This document shows, piece by piece, positions 23,290 through 34,900 of a stretch of 64,000 nt of DNA. The DNA comes from Lepidodermella squamata (taxonomy: Eukaryota > Gastrotricha): NCBI GenBank assembly GCA_047495785.1, contig JBLDXI010000054.1, positions 4,092,001 through 4,156,000 of the forward strand, read 5' to 3'. The notes below the pieces were generated by a model. The model saw only the letters and a program-made list of their open reading frames with translations. It ran no database searches and was not told where the DNA came from. The position numbers and the translations under genes are program-made. Position 1 is the stretch's first letter; each line of letters begins with the position of its first letter.

Positions 23290-26051
23290 ATGTCGACGGT
23301 GACTAGTGTCATCGCATCGGCGCCACCCATCAGCCATATTCTTGGCGACGACGTGGCGCTGAGCGTTGGCGAGGAGGCTTCGTCGTCGTCGTTTTCGGAC
23401 GATGGCACCGCATCGCACGCTTCCCCGCGCGCAGATGATTGCTACGATGACCTGGTCATCATCGAACAGGACACGCCGCCTACGTCACGCTCGTCCGCGT
23501 CATCGTCCCCGCCAGTCGACCAACAACAGCAAGTAAAACCGCAGATTTCTCATCCTCTCGATACACCGCCGACTGACAGCACAGACGTCGAACACTGTCC
23601 GAGTCAACAGCCTCCACTTTCAATCGTGAATAACGGGTCAACGGGGTGCTTGATCGCAGTACAGCAGCGCCCGTTACACCAGTCGTCTTCAAGTTCTGCG
23701 TCATCCAAGTCAAATTCAACGTCAAATATTGCAAATGCAGTTCGAGCTGAGCCGTTAATTCCCTCGCCCAGCCATCCTGTAGTATACGAACACTACGTCA
23801 CCGCGCCGTCATTTCGCGGTGACGACGGCACAAGTTCACGTGCATCGGCAACTCCAAACAGAATCTCGCGGCTGCGGCACGGTTTTATGAAAATGCTGAA
23901 GCGCCGGTCGCGTTCGGGTGATCGGGTCGACGACCGCGACGAAGCCGAAGCTGTGATTACAGCATACGATGAGACCGGACATGCACAGCTGCACCGGCTG
24001 CGCGAACAGTCGGCCGAACGAACGACGCCGCGCTACGCCGATCACGGCTTCCGAGCCATCAAGGCGATTACCAGCGCTCTATCCGCATCGTCCCTTCACT
24101 ACTGCAGTGGGCGACAGAGCACGGCTGTCAGCAATCGAGCAGCGAAAGCTACCGTTGTTGAACAGGCTTCATCTCAGCAGCAATACGAAGAATTGCCGCC
24201 TGGTGCTATTCGGGAGAATATCGGCGGTGATACGAGCTCAATCTGCAGCCAGGCTCAACCTTACTCGAATTTAGGGAATTCGTTCAAGGCTGTTGGAAAT
24301 CGGCTATTTCGCCGGCGCAGCAGCGGCGCCATCGCCAGATCCAAGGCGCCCAATGCCACTGACAAGCAGCAGTCACAACTGGTGCTCATCACTGGCGGTT
24401 CGCCGCCCTCAATTCCGCTGCCGAGTCCACCAGTCCAGACTTCTGTAAAGACTAGGGAAAGTATTTATGCGCCAAAGGCGGGAGATAACTACGAGAACTG
24501 CGACGACCCTCCATCGCTGTCACCGAGCAATGGAGACTACGACCCATTGATTTCCTTTGTTGAAATCACACCCTATCGGCCGATGCTAGGACCCGTAAAT
24601 GGCAACTCGGCGGCAACGCGCCATCCTCGCCAGATTCGCCAGCTAACTCAGAACACATGTAAATTTTAATCTGTTTTCACGTTTTTGCGCCTATAAGTAT
24701 AATTTCGGCGTTTATTGAATAATTTTGTGTTTTTGCAGTGTTAGAGCAAAACGTGATCACCGCATCTTTGCCTGAAATTACATCGCCACGACTTAAAGCT
24801 GCTGAGGCTATAATGCATTCAAACGATCACACGACGGCAGTTAGCTCGGTGGCTGTCAATGAGCAGCGCCACGCTGTCGCCGCCAACGCCGCCGACACCA
24901 GTTACTACTACGCTGTTCCTGATTCGAGTAATAACAACCAACAACGCGCGAATGGCCAAAAGTTGGCTACAGCCGTCATCCCGGCTTTGGGCGTCGACAG
25001 CCGGCTTCTCGACGACGACTACGACGACGACGCTTTCCACCGCGAATTCTCGCTCGCTCTCTCGATACTGCACATACAGAGCCAAGAATTGGAAAAAGGT
25101 ATTAAAATAATGCTATGATGCTCGCGTCGGTTATTTCTCGCGACCGCTACCGTATTAAATGAGCAATTTTTAATTAATTCAATTAACACGGCGCGTTGAT
25201 CCTCACCATCATCATTGCTATATGTTGCAATGCTTCCGTTTTGCTCAAACCACTCAGTATAGAACTACTGAATGAAGCAAGTTTTTGTTGATTTTTCCCA
25301 GCTAATAACTGCTCATCGAGTGCTGCAGCCTACAGCCTGTCTGTCTTTCCGTCGCCGATCGAACGCGCCGGTTCGGCCTTCACGACCCACAGCAGTTTTG
25401 GTATGGCCCCGACTAAGCCACCTCGCAACAACACGCCGACATCGCCTCGCCCCGCAGACGCCAAGCCACCCCTTCCGCCGGCAGCCTTGAAGCCTGTGGT
25501 TCCAAGGCCGTTAGGAGCTCCGCCTTTGGTAACTCAATCGTTCGAACAAACGTTGGCGGCTTGTGAGTCGGCGCTCGTGCCTCGTCTTCGCCTCGAGGCC
25601 GCCTTTATCAACCGCTTGGTGACGGACAACGTTGTTTCGGAAGAGTTTGCCCGAGCTTTGCTGCAACTAACTGACCGCGTTTCGACACGCACGGCATTGC
25701 TACGCGAAATCGCCGGCAACTGTCTCAGTGCTACGACATCGGTCAACGATGACAAACTGCATGCGTTAAGCTCAGCTTTCAAGTGAGTTATATAGCCAGA
25801 ATTCCAATTCCTTTTCCTAATTCGCCTTCCTTAATTTAGACGTGAACTGGGAGATAACGACACTGCCATGCTACTGTCTTCCGTGTATACAATTTTTAAG
25901 CTAGTGAATCAATTGTCGGACCATTTCCGGGCGAGTCGCTTGAATGGCGGCGCTGCTAACGCTGACAGCTGTCACCATTTGCTGTTCGAATCCGAGAAGA
26001 GCTTGCTCGTGGAGGTTGTAGAAAATAACAATGCCCAAGCCCAGGCAGTCA

Positions 26052-26082
<31 letters not shown>

Positions 26083-27367
26083 ACAGCAGAATCATAATCG
26101 ATTGTTGATGACCGCAAACTCATCGGGTGATCAAACTGTTGTGACTGCGGCTGCTGACGAGGCGAGCAAAGCTCTGAAATCAAAATTCTTTGCCGAGCGA
26201 CGGCGTCTGCGGCAATTGTCACAGAGCGCTGTCAGCCTAGGTCCGAAATTCGCGCTATCAGTTTGCGTGGTCAATTATCAGTCCGAGTTCGGAGATGCTG
26301 GTGCAATCCAACTCGCGCAATTCGCCTCTGCTTACAATAATATTGTTGAATTGTCATTACCGAATTGTGGTATCGGCCCGGCTGGAGGCGCGGCTATCGC
26401 CAATTTGCTCAGGGTGAACGAGCTGTGTTGTTTGAGACGCGTGAATCTGGCGGCGAACAAGCTCGGCAATGAAGGCGTCAAGGCGATTCTACGTGCCTTG
26501 GAAGTGAACAAGTCATTGCGATCGTTGAATCTCGGCGCCAACTCATTTTCAGGCGACGCCTGCAATCTTGATCTGACGCACGCTTTTAGCGCCAATCGAA
26601 CCCTTCTCGAATTGGACCTGTCCTACAACGATATTGGCGATGGTGGGGCGTCGGCGCTCGGTTTCGCCTTGCGCGTTTCCGGCGGACTGGAAAAGCTCCG
26701 ACTTCGCCGTTGCGGCCTAAATGACGGCTCGATGGCGAAGGTGATGGCGGTGTTAGCCGAGTCGAAGTGCCGCTTGGTCGACCTCGACATCAGCGTCAAT
26801 AGTCTGGCGCCAGGTTGCTTCTCCGCCATTGTGCAGGCGTTATCACACTCTCGCCGCACTGTTTCCTGTCAGTTGCAGTCGTGTGGCGTAGCCGATATGT
26901 CGGCTTGCACCCACGATTCTCTTCGCTTTTTCCGAGAACTAGACCTTAGTAACTCTCCGATTGGCGACGCCGGCGCATCGCAGCTGATTCGCGCGCTTAG
27001 CGCAGGCAACGACACCCTTGTCAGCTTGAACCTGAACGCGTGCGATTTGTCGCTTCGAGCGTGCCGCGACCTGGTCACGTGCGCAAGAACCAGCTACAAC
27101 GCGCTGGCGACGTTGAAGCTGTGTCACAATTTCAAGCTGTTATCGGATACATGTGCCTTGTGTTCGACAGCCTCAACTGCAGGGCTGTATTCCGCGGTCT
27201 CGTGCCATCACCATGAGACAGTGCGAGTCGTCGAGGTCGAGAACGCGGCGTCGGGGCACAAAATTAAGGTGTATTCGACGTTACCAGAGCCGGCGCAGCT
27301 GGTCGCGCCCCCGCAGTCGTCTTACGAAGCCGTTGAAACGGCGTCACCCGTGAGCAAACGGCTATAA
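23290..27367 (+). CDS. CARD-like, leucine-rich-repeat protein
   Basis: Four exons (23290-24658, 24739-25098, 25302-25782, 25840-27367) keep phase and encode 1245 aa. Residues 1 to about 610 are Ser/Pro-rich and low complexity, with basic patches (MLKRRSRSGDR). A helical domain at about 659-755 has the layout of a death-fold CARD: FINRLVTDNVVSEEFARALL, then DRVSTRTALLREI, then a final ALSSAFKREL...AMLL helix. A poly-Gln run lies near residue 815. RNase-inhibitor-type LRRs run from about 906 to 1190, with repeated ELDLSYNDIGDGGASAL-like units. There is no NACHT or kinase module. CARD-LRR combinations usually belong to innate-immune or cell-death adaptors; that role is inference. The LRR is clear; the CARD is a pattern call. 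Confidence 0.8.
26055..26091. repeat. CAG/CAA repeat encoding poly-Gln
   Basis: Mixed CAG/CAA codons encode about 11 consecutive Gln between the CARD-like and LRR domains. The interrupted codon mix suggests a relatively stable tract. Confidence 0.8.
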
Positions 27368-28146
27368 CCAGCCATAAACGATCCATGAGAAAGCACTATC
27401 GAAACCGATACAATCAATTAGGAACACATATCGAGTGATTTCACCGCAAATTCTACGCAAAACTATTTATAATTCGATTCATCTACGAGTAAATCAGCTG
27501 CAATATACTTAACGTCATCGATTTCCAATCATGTAACCATTCTGTGAATAAAGTTATTTCCCGTTATTCCTATTTCGTTATTCCTGCTCGTAAGTAAAAA
27601 CGAGCTTTGGCATTCGATTTCTAACGCGAAATAAAACAAAAATTGAGGTTTCCTCGCTTTTTTTATTTCCTCCATCGCATTTCAGTGATAGATCGGTCTC
27701 ACAGATTTACTCCGAGGCGGAATATAACAGTTTTAGACAGCTGCGGACGAAAATTGCCATCAACAATAGCCATCAATGAATTTCAGCCAGACGCAAACAA
27801 CATCAGGAATATGCAGTAGTATGTAAATACATTCGGTTTATAATCTTTCACATTTTATAATTTTCCAACGGAACTCCTATCGGGTTCCAAAGAAGCAATA
27901 AACCGAAATTATTTGCTCTACACTTTGTTTCATTATATATATTTATAAGATTTGAGCTTTTAGAGTCCACTCTGATAACAAGACAACAGGCGCTCTTTAT
28001 AAAATTTATAAGAATCACGCACATTCAAAAAGGAACATTATGACAACCCAATTTACAAGTCAATTATTTGTTTTCTCAAGTTTTTATATTCAGCACTGGG
28101 TCGATGCCTGTTCTCAATGGAAAGAAAGACCGTTGGTCCGGCGCGA
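27368..28146. other. Convergent intergenic region
   Basis: Lies between the 3' ends of the CARD-LRR gene (plus) and YTHDC1 (minus). AT-rich, holding 3'UTRs; nothing else is visible. Confidence 0.5.
27547..27552 (+). terminator. Poly(A) signal of the CARD-LRR gene
   Basis: AATAAA about 180 bases past the stop codon at 27367, followed by T-rich sequence. Confidence 0.6.
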
Positions 28147-30806
28147 CTATCTTCCAACCACATTGCGGCGAGAAGTCATGCGCTTCAGGAATTGATCAAC
28201 TTCAGAGCCATGCTGAAAATACGAAATAAAATGATTAAAAAATCCACCTTAAAAATGTTTGCAATCGATTTTTTGTACCTGTTCATCGGTGACGTCGTCA
28301 CTAGGTGAATCGCGGTTCGCTTGGGCGGATTCGTCAACTTCACCAGTGCCGCTACCGCCCGGCATCATCGTCAGGGTGGGCAGAGGTGGTGGAGCCATGG
28401 GAAACAGCTGCTGCAGCAAGTTGAGTGGCGGCAAACCGGTCGGTGTCGACAACGCCGCCGAAGACAACATGCCGAACAGTGGATTGCTTTGCAATAGCGT
28501 CGACGTGCGAATCGCCTCGGCCGCCGCCGCTGCGTCCGCCAGCAGCGCGCTCAGCGCCGCCTGGCTGTGCGCATCCTCCGACGACGAGCTGTGGCCGTAG
28601 TCGCCCGCGCCGCCGTAAGACTTGCGGTGCCGCGAGTGCGACCGCGAGTCGTCTTCGTAGTAGCCCGACCTCGACAGCGACCGGCTGCGACTGCGGCTGT
28701 CGCGCCGGTGGCGGTCTCGGTGGCGGTCGCCGTGGTGCCGGTCGGTTCGCGAGCGGTCGTAGTCATCCCGATCGCGCCGACGCCGGTCGTCGTCGTCATT
28801 TCGTGATCGAGCACCGCGCCTGTCGTCGTAGTCTCGGTCGTAGTTGCGCCCGCCGCGATACCCACCGCCGCTGCTCGAACCGCCTCGATCGCTGTGATAG
28901 CGGCCTCCTCCACGGCCGACAGGGTACCTGCTGGAAACACACAAAACAACATGCAAGTCACGCCTCGCACCTTGGCGGTAATTCCGAGCCCACATATAAA
29001 ACACAACGAAATGAAGTAAGCTCCGCCAAACCCACACAGCGCTCGACTGCTTCGAGGTTTCTAATGAATTTTACAACTTACCTGGGCTTGGAGCTCACTT
29101 TTAATGATGATAATAAGTAAATTCGAGCGCTGTTGTGGGTTTTTCCCAGGGGAGCTTACTCCAATGGAAAAAGCACAACTAAAGCGCGCGATGATTCCTA
29201 CTTTCGTTCAACAATCCAAAACTGCGTTTTATATATATTCTTATTCACCGAATTCATTGAAAATTATGTAAAAATTGGCACATCATTTGAGCGAAGTAAA
29301 AAATTCAAGTTCGGTATGAAAGCACCGATAATAATAATAATTTGCAGTCTTTTCAGGTTCGAGTGGATTTTTTGGTACGGTGAGCGGGCGTCCGGCCGGT
29401 CCTTGGCGTGGTCGGGCCTGAAATGAGCTACAGGGGAGATCATGCGTTAAATTATCACACAAAGTCTTTATCAACGTTAACATCATCGAAATGTTTTTGA
29501 TCACTGATCAGTTCTCGCGCGTTAAAACCTGAGCCGGCAGAACGTTGCTGCTGCAGCACATTAAACTTATGGATACATAAAAACAGTCCTGAAAGCGGCG
29601 CGGTTGCTCTTCTTCAGACCTTGTGCTATTGTTGTTGTACGGCCGCTCGCCCTCGTCCGGTCGGATGTTCTGCCGCCGGCGCCAGTCCTTGTTGTGGCGG
29701 AACGCGTCCTCCAAGTCGAGCGTGTCGTCAAACGGGAACAGCCGGCACAGGCTCAGGCCAGATTCAGGGTCGATTTCCTGTTCAAAATATCCCACGGGTA
29801 ACGCACGCATTCAACAACATTCGATAAAAAAGGCTTACTTGGCCATCTCGGCCGATTTTAACCGGTTTGCCTTCATTGAGCTTGTTGTAGATGTGACTAG
29901 TGTCGTTGAAGCTCAGTTCACGACGTGTCAACCAGTCGAGTTCGAAGGTACCGGACAGCGCCTCGGGCGACATGCCAAACGGCAGAACCCAGTGCACAGC
30001 CGGGTGGGAACGATTCGAAGGAGCTGACAGCCGTGCTATGCCCTGGAACCGCCCGCTTTCTTTAACGGAGAATATCAGCAGCACGTTGGCGCAACTGCGA
30101 AACGCGGCGTTCAGTTTTCGCTCGTTTGCGGGCAGTGTGGCCCAAACGCCGCGAGCACGGGCCAATGATACATTTTCATAATTAGCACTTTTTATCATGA
30201 AATAGCGAGCATTCTCGAAAAATACGGCCATTTCTGGTTTCTCGGCAACAGCTATAAAATAACATGAAATGTTGATATTCAATTTGGTAATTGGAACTCA
30301 CTCAAAGTTGGCAAGGAAGCTTGTTCGGCTTGAGGGGCCGTCGCAGCCGAGGATGACGTTCCTGTGGTTGAAGATGAACTGCCGGCATCTTCTTTCTTGA
30401 CTTCTTCTCGATCGTTATCGCCAGATCGCTGCGACGAGATACGATCGTGGCGTTCTTTATCACCAGATTCGCCATCAACATCATCTCCTAAAATCGCATT
30501 CAAAACAAGATAGTTATTTTATGTCGATCGGAGACGCGAAACCGTACCTGGGCCTTCATCATTCGGTGTGATTGTCGTATTGTTCACGTCTTCGTTATCG
30601 AGGCCCGAATTCGGACGCAGGGCGTCATCTTCAACGCCATCCGGCCCGGTAGACAGGAAAAACGAAGAGTCCCCCATCGGCGATGTCAAATCGATAGACA
30701 GATCTACAATGAATTGGGGGTATTTAAAAAGTAAAGCTTTCAGAATGTTCAACGTACTTCGATGGGCAGGGACTTCACTTTCCAAGCTTCGCTCGTCAGC
30801 ATCCAT
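28147..30806 (-). CDS. YTHDC1: YTHDC1-like nuclear m6A reader
   Basis: Reads N6-methyladenosine in nuclear RNA and links it to splicing and export. Exons: 30806-30758, 30703-30548, 30487-30302, 30251-29839, 29777-29620, 29417-29379, 28930-28279 and 28212-28147, about 572 aa. The first four and the last exon are well supported. The 39-nt exon and its flanking donors (GTCTGA) are less certain. The YTH domain spans about 140-300: [40 protein letters not shown] and [10 protein letters not shown], with the cage tryptophans visible. The N-terminus is acidic and Ser-rich. The C-terminus has an Arg/Asp/Ser-rich region ([10 protein letters not shown] type) and ends with EVDQFLKRM. Further 5' exons cannot be excluded. 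Confidence 0.9.
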
Positions 30807-31922
30807 GATTTTATCGAGAAATGTAAATTCCTAACAAAACAAAGCAGCATGATTATTGCCGATATTTTAATAATAATTGATTGATTGTAGTAACAATATT
30901 CGCAGTTGTCCACGAGAAAAAACATCAAAAAGCGACATGACAAAACCTGGATGATGTTATTAGTATTTCAATTAGCTGTCAGAGACGCCCGAAAGATGGC
31001 AACAAGAAAGAAGAGAGAGAAATGACGCTAGAAACTTCAATTAATAGCACAAAACACCGTCTTGTAATGTTCGCAAATGCGAGGAGTAACAAAGCTGGCT
31101 TCTGCAAATACCAAATGCCAGTAGATTTAACAATGACCCAGCTGTTTTTGTTAGGAATTATGTTATTTAGACCCCCAAGCACGATAGACAGCGCAAAGAC
31201 ATTGCATGTGACAATAGCCAGAGAGTTTGGTCACAACACGGTTCTACGAGTTGCACATCACCGTAATGGAAGCTGCTCAAGATATTTCAATAAACTAATC
31301 CCTCGCTCAAGAAAAGAAGAAAAAATTGTAGAGTGCTTCCAACGAGTCCCAGAATAATGAATAAATTGGAGCTGACACTAATTAAGTAGAGAAGGAATGA
31401 ATGGATAATAATGTGATTAATTGGCTTCACAACACCTGACTGCGAAGTGATTGAGACGGAAATCGGTATATCGACGTATTTGTATCACAATAAGCCACAA
31501 ACGGTTGATATTAAATTGTTATTATTTGCGTTTAACTCGTCACCAGAAAAAACATCGAAAGATTAATGCGAATTTGAGACTTTGATCGATAGACACTCGC
31601 TCTCTTCTCGATATAATATTATACAGAAGCGAAAAAGTACAGTCCCGCTAACCAGCAGGTAGAAATCAACGTTCGGCTGCATCCGAAACCGCAAAATACA
31701 GCCAAAACCAAAATTTGTGCTACGAGAGTTCGTCGATTCAATAAAAAAGATAGAAAATATAGTTTAGCGTCGTCAAGAAAAACAATATTTTATTGTTATT
31801 GATTCCAGAGAAATTATATCATCTCATATATTATTACTTCATTTACAGTGGTACAATTTATAGTGCCTGGTCGTGAGAAACTTTCCAACATAAATTAACG
31901 TGTCCAAGTAACAAAGGCAAGT
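30807..31922. other. Intergenic region, YTHDC1 to MON2 3' end
   Basis: AT-rich, no convincing gene. It should contain the YTHDC1 promoter. The 111-codon plus-strand frame at 31022-31357 shows no family resemblance. A minus-strand AATAAA at 31789-31794 is a candidate MON2 poly(A) signal, about 130 bases past its stop. Confidence 0.45.
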
Positions 31923-34900
31923 CTAGCAAGAGGAGTCAGAGGAAGGCGCTCGCAGTAAGTGCTTGTATTGCATCAGCACGTCCAGAACCGCCGACGTCAC
32001 CGTGTTGTTGCTGACTTGCGTGCATGCAATAAGCTCCGGATACAAATCGATGATTTTCGACCATATTTCAGCGGAAACTTCAAAAAATAAGACAGCGATT
32101 TCATTTTACGGTATATTAATTTGATTTTAAGCACAAAAAATCTGGAGCTTCCGTGGAGCAAAAAAAACCCATATTCGGATCAACAAATATTCCGAGGAAC
32201 AGATGAAATAGAGCTCATACTTTTTCGCCACGAATTCTAAACTGAATTTTCCGGTTTCTTTTTTAATTCGAATTTCTACCTTTATTCAGAAAATTATTGG
32301 GAAATTCTAATCGTGAATCTTCAGAATTTAGCGCCAAGTTTTAGAGCTCTGATCTAGGCTAATAGCTAGGCTCTAATCATTGTCAAGAACTTTTTGCTAG
32401 AGAATTAGGCGGCGTAATAATTCCAAAACAAAAATCGTATGAAAACAAATTATACTTGCAAATATCTTACCGTTCTTAGCCTTGGCTTGGATCAACCAGT
32501 CGATCAGCATCGTTAACGCTTTCAGCACCAGCAGCGCTTCGTCAGAGCGAGCTCTGGGTAACGGCAGTTCTCCGGACAGCCGGGAGTCCTTAGCGTAGTT
32601 GACGACCACAGAGCGACAACGATCGAGCAAAGCTACCAGGGCTATCGCATTGAGACTCGTCGGGTTGGGCGCGGCCGGCGGCGATCCCGGCACAGCGGCG
32701 GTCGGCGCCTGTAGGCACGAGAAGCGCAACAACGTATCGAAGCATTTTTTGGCGAAATCGAGCCGAAGATGCCGATTAGTCCGCAAATCGATGAAAGCCT
32801 CGGTAGACGTCGAGTGTACCGAGCCCTTGTTCAGGATGTGCATGAGCTGCAGCACGAACTCGCGGGGCAAACCGCAAGACGTGGCGCCCGGCAGCAGTTC
32901 CGACTGCACTATGTCAACAAGCCGGCAATCGCACGCCTCGTCGCGTGCCAACTCGTCGATACTGAGATTCGACGGCGGCGACTGTTTGCAGAACAGGAAC
33001 TCTTCCAACAGCCCGCCCAGCTCCGGCCATACGTTAACGAACTCGGCACTTGTCGCTGTTAAGGCGACTTAAGCTTACACAGGGTTTTATCTTATCATCT
33101 CTCGTAACTTACGATTTTTCTTGGCCGGTGGCAACCCGGCGCTTAATATTGCCATCAGCGAGTCAAAAGCCAACAACCAGGTGCTCCTTGCCGGGCAGCC
33201 GTACTTGAGCCGCAGCGGGCCACGCAGGCTCTGTACGATAAAGAAACCAAATATTACCATTTCAATCCTTTTCAATCAACCGAATAAGAGTTTAATTGCC
33301 AGTTAATAGCTCCATCATTCAATGCGCGCGCGGCGGTTTTAGCTAATTACAGCCGTGGGACCTCGGCGACAAATAAGCGGCAAATGGTGCGGCGGCAAGT
33401 AGCGCGGAAATCGCACACAGCACGCGCGCCAATTTGACGCCCCGGCGCGTCTAGACGGAGGCAACATAGTCGCGCGAATATATCTTAGTGGGTTTTTAAT
33501 TTTTCTTGACGCTAAACCGATTAACCAGCTGAAATGGTCGGGCGGTGCCCGCTGCTTTTCATGTCGACAGGTGAGTGTTTTTTTTCAAGTTTATTCGCGG
33601 CGCGTGTTTCATCTCTTATCAAGTTTCTCTGGCAATCATCGCTTCTACCTCTTGGGGCGCACTAATCAGCAGCAATTTGGCAGCAGACATGCGGGTGCGG
33701 TAGAGAGAAACGCGCGCGCGGCTTAGCGAGTCAGTGATTGGTGGTAATAAAATCTTCTTAAGCCGTTATCTGTTTGTTTGTTCTGCCAATTGCACTTCTT
33801 TGAGCGCCCGAGACCGCCTGCCCGGGCGCGACGCCCAGGTGGTGCTTGTTTGTCTGCGATTGAGTTTGTTCAGCGCTTCAGACTCATAAACGCGCTTTGG
33901 TCGGGCTCGCGACTTTAATTACTTGGCAAATAGTACGCAGCAGGTTGCAGACAGGCAGTAGTAGGCAGTGCATCAAGGAGTAAATTATCGAAAATATCTT
34001 CATAAATCAGCGAATTTCCAGCCCACAAAGAAAATTATTATTTTTCGTTCGTTTTAAACACCAGATACCTATGTTACATGTCGGCGACTATAATATTTCA
34101 ATATATTAATTTCTTTAAGGGTTATTTTTTTCTGGCGTTGGGCCATTTTCGTATCTCCCGCATTTCCACACCATATTAGATTTGCCACCGCGACGAAACA
34201 GCTCAACGTCAGGGATGAGTCTGATTTTTGTCACCCATTTATCGCCTACTCTTGTCACGGTCGCGCTAACTGGTTTTCACACCAATTCGCCAGCGCCGTG
34301 CGACTGGTGGCACGGTTTCGCGCGAGGGTAGGAGATGAGACCTGCGTGCTACCAGCTAGCCAGGCCTGGAGCCAATCAACTCACACGATCAGCCAGACAT
34401 GACAATAGTGCGTGAATAGACTCATCTCTCAGGTGCAAGCGCGTGACCTAGAGCGTGAAACGGTTGGGCCCAGCGCGCGACGAGCAAGAATAGAAGCGCG
34501 AGGCTTGACTTGCTATCACAAAAATCAAGCGCGAAACTCGTCCTCACGTGAGCCGGCGGGCCCGGCCGGGTGCACGCAGGCACAGACAATGCGCTCATTA
34601 TTAGGAGGCGCCCAGCGTAATGCGACAGCGCTTGATGGGATTTGCGATAGACAAATCGGGCGCGACACCAAGAAAGGAAGCGCGCTAGCGGTAAGCACTA
34701 CCGACGCGGTACCCGGGCGCGCTTCAAAGATGCGGCGAAGAAAGAGATGACGCGGCGGCGTGCGCAGACAAGATTAGCCGCGCTTTTCGTTCTTGTAGCC
34801 ATGGCCTTGCGATACGTGCTCATTCGACGCAAAACGCATATTGCAACATTCGTTCACTTTTTCACCTCAATTTCATCGGCCTGCCTTGCCTTGTAACATT

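Noticed and set aside
31022-31357. 111-codon plus-strand frame between YTHDC1 and MON2
   Set aside because: No recognisable motif, no splice partners and ordinary spacer composition.
34412-34750. 112-codon frame in the MON2 intron
   Set aside because: Arg/Ala-rich translation typical of GC-rich non-coding DNA.
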